From contig DGGS01000214.1 in the NCBI GenBank assembly GCA_002392325.1, positions 328-7,346 on the forward strand: DNA of 7,019 bases. The letters run 5' to 3'. Positions 1 through 6,157 of this stretch are shown here, piece by piece (the stretch's first letter is position 1; each line of letters begins with the position of its first letter). The position numbers and the translations under genes are program-made. The DNA comes from Bacteroidales bacterium UBA3868 (GTDB lineage Bacteria > Bacteroidota > Bacteroidia > Bacteroidales > WCHB1-69). Below the pieces are notes generated by a model, which searched no databases, had not been told where the DNA came from, and saw only the letters and a program-made list of their open reading frames with translations.

Positions 1-1326
1 TGCGTCATGTGCCGTCGTTGCGAGACGATGTGTAATGAGATGCAGACTGTGGGCGCTTTGTCCGCTATCGAGCGTGGTTTCCCGGCAGTGGTTTCCACCG
101 CTTTCAACCAGCATCTTGACCACTCACCGTGTACCTTCTGCGGCCAGTGCGTTGCCGTTTGTCCGGTGGGCGCCCTTACCGAAGTGGACCACACCGGTGC
201 AGTGCTTCGCGCTATCGTGGATCCCAACAAGAAGACGGTTGTCCAAGTGGCTCCCGCTGTGCGTGTGGCCATTGGCGAAGAGTTCGGCATGGAACCCGGC
301 ACCATCGCTACGGGCAAGCTGACCGCCGCCCTGAAGGCCCTCGGTTTCGACTATGTGTTCGACACTGACTGGTCTGCCGACTTGACGATTATGGAAGAAG
401 GCACCGAACTTATCGACCGTCTGACCAAATATCTGGGTGGTGACAAGAGCGTTCCGCTTCCTATCCTCACCTCCTGCTGCCCTGCATGGGTGAACTTCTT
501 CGAGCACCAGTTCCCTGAGATGAGAGATCTTCCTTCCACGGCAAAATCTCCGCAACAGATGTTCGGTGCTATCGCCAAATCCTATTTTGCTGAAAAGATT
601 GGCATCAAACGCGAAGATATGATCAGCGTGTCTGTGATGCCTTGCTTGGCCAAGAAATATGAAGTTGGCCGTGACGAGTTCAAGGTAAATGGCAATCCTG
701 ATGTCGATTACTCCATCTCCACCCGCGAGCTGGCTCGTCTCATCAAGATGGCCAACATCGACTTCAAATCCCTGCCGGATGCTGAATTCGACAGCCCGCT
801 CGGTCAGTCCACTGGTGCTGGTGTTATCTTCGGTACCACGGGCGGTGTGATTGAGGCCGCTGTCCGTACCGCATACGAAGTCATCACCAAGAAACCGCTT
901 CCGAAGATCGATTTCGAGGAACTGCGTGGTTTGGAAGGTGTTCGTAGCGCCACCATCGATGTGGACGGTTTGAAACTGAACATCGGTATCGCACACGGTT
1001 TGAAGAATGCCCGCAAACTGCTGGAAGACATCAAAGCCGGCAAGTGCCAGTTCCACGCCATCGAAATCATGGCTTGTCCTGGTGGTTGTATCGACGGTGC
1101 CGGTCAGCCGCTGCACCATGGTAATGCCGACATCATCAAGGCTCGTTGGGAAGCTATCTACCGCGCCGATAGAGAGATGCCGATCCGTAAATCCCACGAA
1201 AACCCGTCCATCCAGGCCATCTACAAAGAGTTCTTGGGTGAACCTTGCGGTCACAAGTCTCACGAACTGCTGCATACGCACTATTTCGACAGACAGACCA
1301 CCGTGGAAGTGGATTTAAATAAATAA
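1..1326 (+). CDS. hydA: [FeFe] hydrogenase catalytic subunit, group A (HydA/HndD type), 5'-partial
   Basis: This is the catalytic subunit of a cytoplasmic [FeFe] hydrogenase, which interconverts protons and H2. The frame is open from base 1, so the start lies outside; 441 residues are present, numbered here from the first partial codon. A ferredoxin-like two-[4Fe-4S] domain comes first, with C1-C4-C7-C11 and C44-C47-C50-C54. All three H-cluster signatures follow: TSCCPAW (157-163), MPCLAKKYE (213-221) and MACPGGC (357-363). By family knowledge C160, C215, C359 and C363 bind the H-cluster, C159 is the proton-relay cysteine and K218 contacts the cluster. The last signature ends GAGQP rather than the usual GGGQP. 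The C-terminal SHELLHTHY (small-subunit-like region) is typical. Roughly 150 N-terminal residues are probably missing, normally holding a [2Fe-2S] domain and a His-ligated cluster. The NuoE-like gene 22 bases downstream indicates a trimeric, probably electron-bifurcating enzyme; that coupling is inferred. Confidence 0.96.
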   Translation, partial: CVMCRRCETMCNEMQTVGALSAIERGFPAVVSTAFNQHLDHSPCTFCGQCVAVCPVGALTEVDHTGAVLRAIVDPNKKTVVQVAPAVRVAIGEEFGMEPGTIATGKLTAALKALGFDYVFDTDWSADLTIMEEGTELIDRLTKYLGGDKSVPLPILTSCCPAWVNFFEHQFPEMRDLPSTAKSPQQMFGAIAKSYFAEKIGIKREDMISVSVMPCLAKKYEVGRDEFKVNGNPDVDYSISTRELARLIKMANIDFKSLPDAEFDSPLGQSTGAGVIFGTTGGVIEAAVRTAYEVITKKPLPKIDFEELRGLEGVRSATIDVDGLKLNIGIAHGLKNARKLLEDIKAGKCQFHAIEIMACPGGCIDGAGQPLHHGNADIIKARWEAIYRADREMPIRKSHENPSIQAIYKEFLGEPCGHKSHELLHTHYFDRQTTVEVDLNK

Positions 1327-1348
1327 TTAATCTGAAAAAAGCATAAAT

Positions 1349-1846
1349 ATGGATAATAAGAAGATTATAATAAAAATGAAACCTGAAGTCAGGGAAAAAG
1401 TTATTGAAATCTGCAATAACTTCAACAACAACCCTGGCGAACTCATCAATGTCTTACATCAGACACAAGATTTCCTCGGTTATCTGCCCGCAGAAGTCCA
1501 GGAGTTGATTGCTGAAAGACTGCACATGCCGACCGCCAAGGTTTACGGTGTGGTTTCTTTCTACGCATTCTTCACCATGACCCCGAAAGGCAAATACCCC
1601 GTATCCGTATGTATGGGTACCGCATGTTATGTGCGTGGTGGCGAGAAAATCCTGGACGCCTTCAAGAAAGAGTTGGGCGTGGAGGTTGGCCAAACCGATG
1701 CCAACGGTCTCTTCTCCCTCACCTCTTTGCGTTGCGTAGGCGCTTGCGGTCTGGCCCCTGTCGCCCTCGTGGACGGCAAGGTCTTCGGTCGTTTGGCTCC
1801 TGCCATGGTCAAGGACATTGTGAAGGAATACCGCGACAAAGAGTAG
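1349..1846 (+). CDS. hydC: NuoE-like [2Fe-2S] subunit of the hydrogenase (HydC/HndA type)
   Basis: This is a 165-residue protein of the NADH dehydrogenase 24-kDa (NuoE) family. An N-terminal helical region (about 12-75) contains the family-typical LGYLP (43-47) and VYGVVSFYAFF (65-75). A thioredoxin-like [2Fe-2S] domain follows with all four ligands: C88 and C93 (CMGTAC), C129 and C133 (CVGAC). The length matches the family. In trimeric [FeFe] hydrogenases this subunit relays electrons near the NuoF-like flavin/NAD(P)H subunit. Position supports that role rather than complex I: it lies 22 bases after hydA and is the last gene before a terminator. No nuo genes are visible. The start is the only sensible ATG, with an A/T-rich leader and no Shine-Dalgarno. 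The symbol hydC is by analogy; hndA would be equally fair. Confidence 0.92.
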   Translation: MDNKKIIIKMKPEVREKVIEICNNFNNNPGELINVLHQTQDFLGYLPAEVQELIAERLHMPTAKVYGVVSFYAFFTMTPKGKYPVSVCMGTACYVRGGEKILDAFKKELGVEVGQTDANGLFSLTSLRCVGACGLAPVALVDGKVFGRLAPAMVKDIVKEYRDKE

Positions 1847-1864
1847 TATTTATTGCTACTGACG

Positions 1865-1897
1865 AAAAAAGACGGTCCAATGGGCCGTCTTTTTTTT
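1865..1897 (+). terminator. Rho-independent terminator of the hydrogenase operon
   Basis: A GC-rich hairpin pairs GACGGTCC (1871-1878) with GGGCCGTC (1882-1889), with one G-T wobble and an AAT loop. It is flanked by six A's (1865-1870) and followed by eight T's (1890-1897), so the stem can extend by A-T pairs. It begins 18 bases after the hydC stop codon. The flanking A-run would also give a T-tract on the other strand, but no minus-strand gene converges here. Confidence 0.93.
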
Positions 1898-1926
1898 GAA
1901 TTTTATTTGTTTTTTTCATACATTTG
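1895..1926 (+). promoter_or_regulatory. Bacteroidota-type promoter for the DUF937 gene
   Basis: The -7 element TACATTTG (1919-1926) fits the TAnnTTTG consensus. A TTTG -33 element (1895-1898) sits 20 bases upstream, the expected spacing. The -33 overlaps the end of the preceding terminator T-tract. Transcription would begin a few bases after 1926, giving a leader of about 30 A-rich bases with no Shine-Dalgarno before the ATG at 1961. This assignment rests on consensus match and position only. Confidence 0.8.
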
Positions 1927-1960
1927 CAGCATTAAAAAACACTAACAAAAAACGAAAATT

Positions 1961-2458
1961 ATGGATTTAACAAGTATCATCTCATCCCTCACCGGCAACA
2001 ATATGATCGGTGAAATCAGCAAAAAATTCAACATTGACAACAGCAAGATCATAGCTGTCATCAAAGCCGCCATTCCGAAATTCCTGGCCCAGATGCAGCG
2101 TAACGCCGGCACTACAGCGGGAGCATCTGCCCTTGTACAGGCCTTGGGCAGCCATGCGGGTCAAGGCATGGGCTTGAACATTGAAGACGGTATGAAGATC
2201 CTCGGCAAAGTGTTCGGAAACAACCTCGGTTCTGTGGTTTCCGGCCTTTCCTCCCAAACCAGCACCACCAACGATCAGGTCAACAACATTTTGGCCTCCA
2301 TCGCGCCCAACCTGCTGGCCATCCTCGGCAAGAATCACGCTTCCGCCGGCGGCAACATCGGCAATGTGTTAGGTTCCCTGCTGGGCGGCACCTCTTCCTC
2401 CGGTTCCACGGGTGGAAAGTTGCTTGGCGGTCTGCTCGGAAAACTGATCAAGAAATAA
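1961..2458 (+). CDS. DUF937 family protein
   Basis: This 165-residue protein resembles the DUF937 (YidB-like) family, whose function is unknown. The first 60 residues look like the family's helical repeat, with a conserved-looking AAIPKFLAQMQRNAG. A second similar stretch, ILASIAPNLLAILGKN, lies near 110-125, so the protein may hold two related helical units. The C-terminal third is low-complexity and rich in Gly, Ser and Leu (GGTSSSGSTGG), ending in a Leu/Gly/Lys tail (LLGGLLGKLIKK) that could form an amphipathic helix. There is no signal peptide or clear transmembrane segment, so a cytoplasmic location is likely. It has its own promoter and lies 27 bases upstream of the CotH-like gene, so the two are probably co-transcribed. 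The family call is by recalled resemblance, without a database search. Confidence 0.78.
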   Translation: MDLTSIISSLTGNNMIGEISKKFNIDNSKIIAVIKAAIPKFLAQMQRNAGTTAGASALVQALGSHAGQGMGLNIEDGMKILGKVFGNNLGSVVSGLSSQTSTTNDQVNNILASIAPNLLAILGKNHASAGGNIGNVLGSLLGGTSSSGSTGGKLLGGLLGKLIKK

Positions 2459-2485
2459 CACGCTTCTGGAAAAGCAACTCCGCGT

Positions 2486-4093
2486 ATGAGACGGTTATGG
2501 CTGATTCTTATCGGATTATTTGCTGTTATCCCTACCATCAGCGCCCAAGTAACTCTCTCCTTTTCCAAACCCGGAGGATGCTACACGGATATTTCCTCCA
2601 TTTCCATCCTGGCAGAAAGCGACGGAAACATTCCTTTTCAGATTCACTACACTCTCAACGGAGGCACACCCTCCTTTGGGAGTTTTTTGTATAAGCATCC
2701 CCTGACCTTGAACAGCAAACTGCATTCCACATCCAATATTTACAAAATACCCAACACTACTGAAAAATACAAATCGCCCGTTCCTCCTGATGTGGAGCGT
2801 GTTATCGTTATCCGCGCCGCTGCCTTCGACAAGAAGGGGCAACGCTGTTCGGAAGTGATCACATCCACTTATGTCATTTTCCCGCTACTGGGCAGGACCA
2901 CCAGACTGCCGGTGCTTTCCCTTTGTGTGGACTCCGCCGGCCTTTTTGACCACGAACAGGGAATCTTCATTCCCGGGGCAAACTTCGACCCCGCCCATCC
3001 GGAGGAAACAGGCAACTATTTCCTTTCTGGCAAGGAACACGAAATTGCAGGACATGTGGAACTGTTGGACGAAAACCGCATGCTGTCACAAAATTGCGGC
3101 GTGCGCACCCATGGCAACATCGGACGGCGCTACGCACAAAAAGGATTATCACTTTATGCCCGAAAAGAGTACGGCAAAAAGAAATTTGATTGTGTTTTTG
3201 AAAACACCTCATTAAAATCCAAACATTTGATTCTGAAGCCGTTCCGGTGCGCTTGGACACCGTTGGGCTTTCAGGACCATCTTTGCCAGGAGATGGCCAA
3301 ATTGTTCACCTCTTTTGAATCACTTTTCTCACGACCTGTGATTTTATTCCTCAACGGCGAATATTGGGGCATCTATTTTTTGGAAGAAAAACCTGACGAA
3401 CGCTTTATCCAAAGTCATTATGGCATTGATGAGAAAGAAGTACACATGGTGCGTGACTGGGCGGGACGCGACAAAAACGGAAATATCGATACCCTCTTCA
3501 CCGCGATGATGGATTGGCTGCAAACCGCCGATCTTACCAAGAATCAGCAATATGCGGAATTGAAGCGGATGGTGGATGTCAGCTCCTTTACGGATTATGT
3601 GCTTTTTGAGACTTTCATTGGCAACCGTGACTGGCCCGCCAACAACATGCGCTGCTGGTCGGCAAACGGTTCCTCATGGCGCTTTATTTTCTTTGACGGG
3701 GACGCTATTCGCACGCAATCGTTTGCGGAGGTGGACAATGCCTTGTTCAAAGGCGGCCGCCAATGTTGGCCTTCCTCTCCGGAGGCCACCCTGCTACTCC
3801 GCCGCCTGCTGCAAAACCCACAATACCGAAGTTACTTTTTAAAGCGGATGCGTGAAATGGCAAAAGCATTCTCGTTCCGCCGTGGCACACCCCTGCGCAC
3901 CCACTTCAACCATACCGTTTTTTTATTGAAAAAGGAAATACCATATCAGTCAAAACGCTTCGGTTTTCCGAAAAACTCCTGCCAATGGAGGCACGCTGTC
4001 CGCCACCAACGGCGGTACTGGCGGCGCCACTGCCGTAAAGTAGAGCGTGAATGGCAACAGGTTATCCGCGAATACAACGGAAATCCATCATGA
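2486..4093 (+). CDS. secreted CotH-family protein kinase-like protein with N-terminal chitobiase-C-like domain
   Basis: This 535-residue exported protein starts with a Sec signal peptide (1-20, probable cleavage TISA/Q). Residues about 28-115 resemble the chitobiase C-terminal-like beta domain, with YTLNGGTPS and a following Y-x-x-P-L. The rest matches the CotH family: RTHGN (207-211) with a nearby QKGLSLYARKEYG, then LNGEYWGIYFLEEK (289-302), GNRDWPANN (379-387) and FFDGDA (402-407). Bacillus CotH is an atypical protein kinase acting on spore-coat proteins; acidic residues such as D382, D404 and D406 are in the right region for nucleotide or metal binding, by inference. The target of Bacteroidota homologues is not known to me. 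The last 55 residues are unusually rich in Arg, His and Trp. It is the second gene of a probable operon with the DUF937 gene. No Shine-Dalgarno is seen; the start is chosen because it gives a complete signal peptide. Confidence 0.85.
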   Translation: MRRLWLILIGLFAVIPTISAQVTLSFSKPGGCYTDISSISILAESDGNIPFQIHYTLNGGTPSFGSFLYKHPLTLNSKLHSTSNIYKIPNTTEKYKSPVPPDVERVIVIRAAAFDKKGQRCSEVITSTYVIFPLLGRTTRLPVLSLCVDSAGLFDHEQGIFIPGANFDPAHPEETGNYFLSGKEHEIAGHVELLDENRMLSQNCGVRTHGNIGRRYAQKGLSLYARKEYGKKKFDCVFENTSLKSKHLILKPFRCAWTPLGFQDHLCQEMAKLFTSFESLFSRPVILFLNGEYWGIYFLEEKPDERFIQSHYGIDEKEVHMVRDWAGRDKNGNIDTLFTAMMDWLQTADLTKNQQYAELKRMVDVSSFTDYVLFETFIGNRDWPANNMRCWSANGSSWRFIFFDGDAIRTQSFAEVDNALFKGGRQCWPSSPEATLLLRRLLQNPQYRSYFLKRMREMAKAFSFRRGTPLRTHFNHTVFLLKKEIPYQSKRFGFPKNSCQWRHAVRHQRRYWRRHCRKVEREWQQVIREYNGNPS

Positions 4094-4154
4094 TGGTCTT
4101 CGTTCATTTCAAGTCCCTGATAATCACTGGCGCGTCTGGTTTCAAAAAAATTAG

Positions 4155-4162
4155 TACATTTG
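4155..4162 (+). promoter_or_regulatory. -7 promoter element before the aldo/keto reductase gene
   Basis: TACATTTG matches TAnnTTTG and is identical, including the following C, to the element before the DUF937 gene. No good TTTG lies 19-21 bases upstream; CTGG occurs at 4127-4130 and 4136-4139 but off-spacing, so only the -7 half is supported. It lies about 45 bases before the chosen start at 4207. No convincing terminator separates it from the CotH gene, so some read-through is possible. Confidence 0.65.
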
Positions 4163-4206
4163 CGCTTTCATCATTTGAATAAATGATTCATCTAAAGAAT
4201 AATACA

Positions 4207-5466
4207 ATGAAGAAAATCCAAACCATCCTGCTGCCGTGCCTCGCATTCGTGTGCGCGGTGCTTTTGCTGTCGGCTTGCGACGGCAAGAAGAACACTACAT
4301 TCAAAGAGAACCCCGACATGGAGTACCGCACGCTGGGCAGCACAGGCCTGCGCGTGGGCGTCATCGGCCTTGGTTGCGGCGGCTTTGACGACATTGATTC
4401 CGCCACCTCCCGCGAACTGGTCACCTACGCTTTAGACCACGGCATGAACTACATGGATATCTACGACGCCAACCCTAAGGTTCGCAGCAACATCGGATAC
4501 GGACTCGGCGACCGCCGCGAGGAAATGATCATCCAAGGCCATATCGGCTGCTGGTGGAACGGCGAAAGCTACGAGCGCACCCGTGATGTGGAAAAATGCA
4601 AAAAGGGGTTCGAAGACCTGCTTACCCGCCTTCACACCGACTATATTGACATCGGCATGATGCACATTTTCGATAAAATGGAAGACTGGGAGGCCGTGCA
4701 AGGCAGTCCGTATCTGCAATATGTGCAGGATTTGAAAAAAGAGGGCAAGATCAAACACATCGGTGTGAGCAGCCACAACGCCGAAGTGGCCTTGGCCATT
4801 GCCAAAAGTGGCCTGGTGGAAGTCATCATGTTCAGTTTGAACCCAGCCTTCGACCGCGTGCAATCGGGGAAGAGTCCCTGGGATCCTGCCACTTTCGAAA
4901 ACATGCTGCCCGGCATTGACCCCGTGCGTGTGGAGTTGTACGATTACTGTGCCCAACACAACATTGCCATCACGGTCATGAAGGCCTACGGAGGCGGCGA
5001 TCGTCTGTTGGATGCCGAGAAATCACCGCTGAAAGTGGCGCTCACCCGCGACCAGTGCGTGGCGTATGTGCTGTCAAAGCCTTGTGTGGCCGTCAGTTTG
5101 TGCAGTGTTGACAATGCCAGCAAGGTGGACGAGTATCTGCACTATCTGAAAGCCACTGACGAAGAGAAGGATTACAACGCTGCCCTCAACAAACCCACGG
5201 CACAGGCGGAGGCCGGCAAGGGCAGTTGCACCTATTGCAAGCATTGCGCGCCGTGCCCGGCAGGCATTGACATTGCCAAAGTCAACAAGTTGCTGGACCA
5301 GGCCAAAGAAAACGGCAGGGTGAGCGATGAACTGGCTCTTGAATACAGAAATCTGGAGCATCACGCCAGCGAGTGTGTGCAGTGTGGCGCGTGCGAGGGC
5401 CGTTGCCCGTTTGATGTGCCCGTGCGCATGAGAATGGAAGAAGCGGCAAAGGTTTTCGGCTATTAG
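4207..5466 (+). CDS. lipoprotein aldo/keto reductase with C-terminal two-[4Fe-4S] domain
   Basis: This 419-residue protein starts with a lipoprotein signal peptide: KK at 2-3, a hydrophobic stretch 7-21 and lipobox LSAC with C24 as lipidation site. No twin-arginine motif is present. A full aldo/keto reductase barrel follows from M38 (EYRTLGSTGLRVG, IGLGCGGF at 53-60). Of the usual tetrad, D84 and H153 align, but the Tyr position (D+5) is N89 and the Lys position is H112 (IIQGHIG). GVSSHNAE near 190-200 is family-typical. The C-terminus carries two [4Fe-4S] motifs: C341-C344-C347-C350-P and C390-C393-C396-C400-P. Its substrate cannot be told. I chose 4207 rather than the in-frame ATG at 4183 because the signal peptide then begins MKK. 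M38 (4318) aligns with the usual start of cytosolic homologues, so a second, cytosolic start is conceivable. The gene ends overlapping gmhA tail-to-tail. Confidence 0.88.
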   Translation: MKKIQTILLPCLAFVCAVLLLSACDGKKNTTFKENPDMEYRTLGSTGLRVGVIGLGCGGFDDIDSATSRELVTYALDHGMNYMDIYDANPKVRSNIGYGLGDRREEMIIQGHIGCWWNGESYERTRDVEKCKKGFEDLLTRLHTDYIDIGMMHIFDKMEDWEAVQGSPYLQYVQDLKKEGKIKHIGVSSHNAEVALAIAKSGLVEVIMFSLNPAFDRVQSGKSPWDPATFENMLPGIDPVRVELYDYCAQHNIAITVMKAYGGGDRLLDAEKSPLKVALTRDQCVAYVLSKPCVAVSLCSVDNASKVDEYLHYLKATDEEKDYNAALNKPTAQAEAGKGSCTYCKHCAPCPAGIDIAKVNKLLDQAKENGRVSDELALEYRNLEHHASECVQCGACEGRCPFDVPVRMRMEEAAKVFGY

Positions 5467-6041
5467 CCAAACATCTCTGTCTCAACCAACTCGCAGATAA
5501 TATGACCAATCATAATGTGGCTTTCCTGGATACGGGGCGTGTCTTGGGAGGCCACATTCAGTAAAATGTCGGCAAACTCTTTCATCGCGCCGCCGGTCTC
5601 ACCCGTCATGGCAATGATTTTCACGCCCATTTCCTTAGCCGTCTCAAAAGCGTTAAGGATGTTTTTGGAGTTACCGGATGTGGAGATGCCCACGATGACA
5701 TCGCCCGGTTTGGCGGTGCCACGGAGAAGCCGCGAGAAGATGAGGTCATAACCGTAATCGTTGCCCACTGCTGTGAGATACGAGGTGTTGCAATGCAGTG
5801 CTTCGGCGTTGAGTGGCGGGCGGTCAAAGTAGAAGCGGCCGGACAGCTCCGCAGCAAGATGCTGGGCGTCGGCGGCGCTGCCACCGTTGCCACAGAAGTG
5901 GATTTTGCCGCCATGGCGCAGCGATTCAACCATCATATCCGCCGCCTGCCGGATGCGGTTCTGAAAATCGGGATTATTCAAAATTGCCTGCTTGACAGCA
6001 ATACTGTCTTGAATGGATTGGGAAATGCGTGGGGACATCAT
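5463..6041 (-). CDS. gmhA: phosphoheptose isomerase (sedoheptulose-7-phosphate isomerase)
   Basis: This SIS-domain enzyme converts sedoheptulose 7-phosphate to D-glycero-D-manno-heptose 7-phosphate, the first step to ADP- or GDP-heptose for LPS core or other surface glycans. It is cytoplasmic. From the start at 6041 it is 192 residues, the usual family length. CGNGGSAADAQHLAAELSG (50-68) and ISTSGNS (119-125) are the phosphosugar-binding signatures. All four zinc/catalytic residues known from characterised GmhA proteins align, even with the same numbering: H61, E65, Q172 (RIQE) and H180 (IGH). The frame stays open to an ATG at 6095, but that start lies upstream of the gene's own -7 element and adds a hydrophobic stretch absent from the family, so I reject it. 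ATG 6038 is an equally possible start, one codon shorter. It is divergent from a sugar aminotransferase. Confidence 0.94.
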   Translation of the reverse strand: MMSPRISQSIQDSIAVKQAILNNPDFQNRIRQAADMMVESLRHGGKIHFCGNGGSAADAQHLAAELSGRFYFDRPPLNAEALHCNTSYLTAVGNDYGYDLIFSRLLRGTAKPGDVIVGISTSGNSKNILNAFETAKEMGVKIIAMTGETGGAMKEFADILLNVASQDTPRIQESHIMIGHIICELVETEMFG

Positions 6042-6061
6042 GAACATTATTATTAAGGTGG

Positions 6062-6069
6062 CAAAGATA
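6062..6069 (-). promoter_or_regulatory. -7 promoter element of gmhA
   Basis: Read on the minus strand this is TATCTTTG, matching TAnnTTTG and followed by C. It is 20 bases before the gmhA ATG at 6041, so the leader would be very short and A/T-rich (TTAATAATAATG-like). A possible -33 ATTG (6096-6093) is 23 bases upstream, slightly beyond ideal spacing, so the -33 is uncertain. Confidence 0.65.
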
Positions 6070-6094
6070 TAAAAAATACGGCAGGAAGATGACA

Positions 6095-6126
6095 ATTGGG
6101 AGTTTTCAAATTATTTCGTATTTTTG
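6095..6126 (+). promoter_or_regulatory. promoter of the sugar aminotransferase gene
   Basis: The -7 element TATTTTTG (6119-6126) matches TAnnTTTG and is followed by C. A -33-like ATTG (6095-6098) lies exactly 20 bases upstream. The predicted leader is about 25-30 bases long, without Shine-Dalgarno, before the ATG at 6158. It is back-to-back with the gmhA promoter, and both may use the palindrome CAATTG (6093-6098). Confidence 0.7.
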
Positions 6127-6157
6127 CCGTTTGTAATACAATGTATGTTCAGAAACA

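Noticed and set aside
124..1281. A 385-codon open frame on the minus strand opposite hydA
   Set aside because: It is an antisense shadow. The plus-strand frame carries every hydrogenase motif, while the minus product shows no recognisable domain.
4115..4130. An imperfect inverted repeat (CCCTGA TAA TCACTGG) after the CotH gene, considered as a terminator
   Set aside because: Only about three consecutive pairs form, two mismatches follow, and there is no adjacent T-tract.
4183..4206. An upstream in-frame ATG adding eight residues to the aldo/keto reductase
   Set aside because: The extension would put charged and polar residues before an otherwise standard MKK lipoprotein signal, so 4207 is the better start.
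4432..4959. A 175-codon minus-strand open frame opposite the aldo/keto reductase
   Set aside because: It is fully inside a well-supported plus-strand gene, has no promoter, and its His/Val-rich product looks like reverse reading of ordinary codons.
6042..6095. A longer gmhA start at 6095 adding 18 residues with a hydrophobic segment
   Set aside because: The -7 element at 6062-6069 lies within this extension, and GmhA proteins are normally about 190 residues. The start at 6041 fits both.
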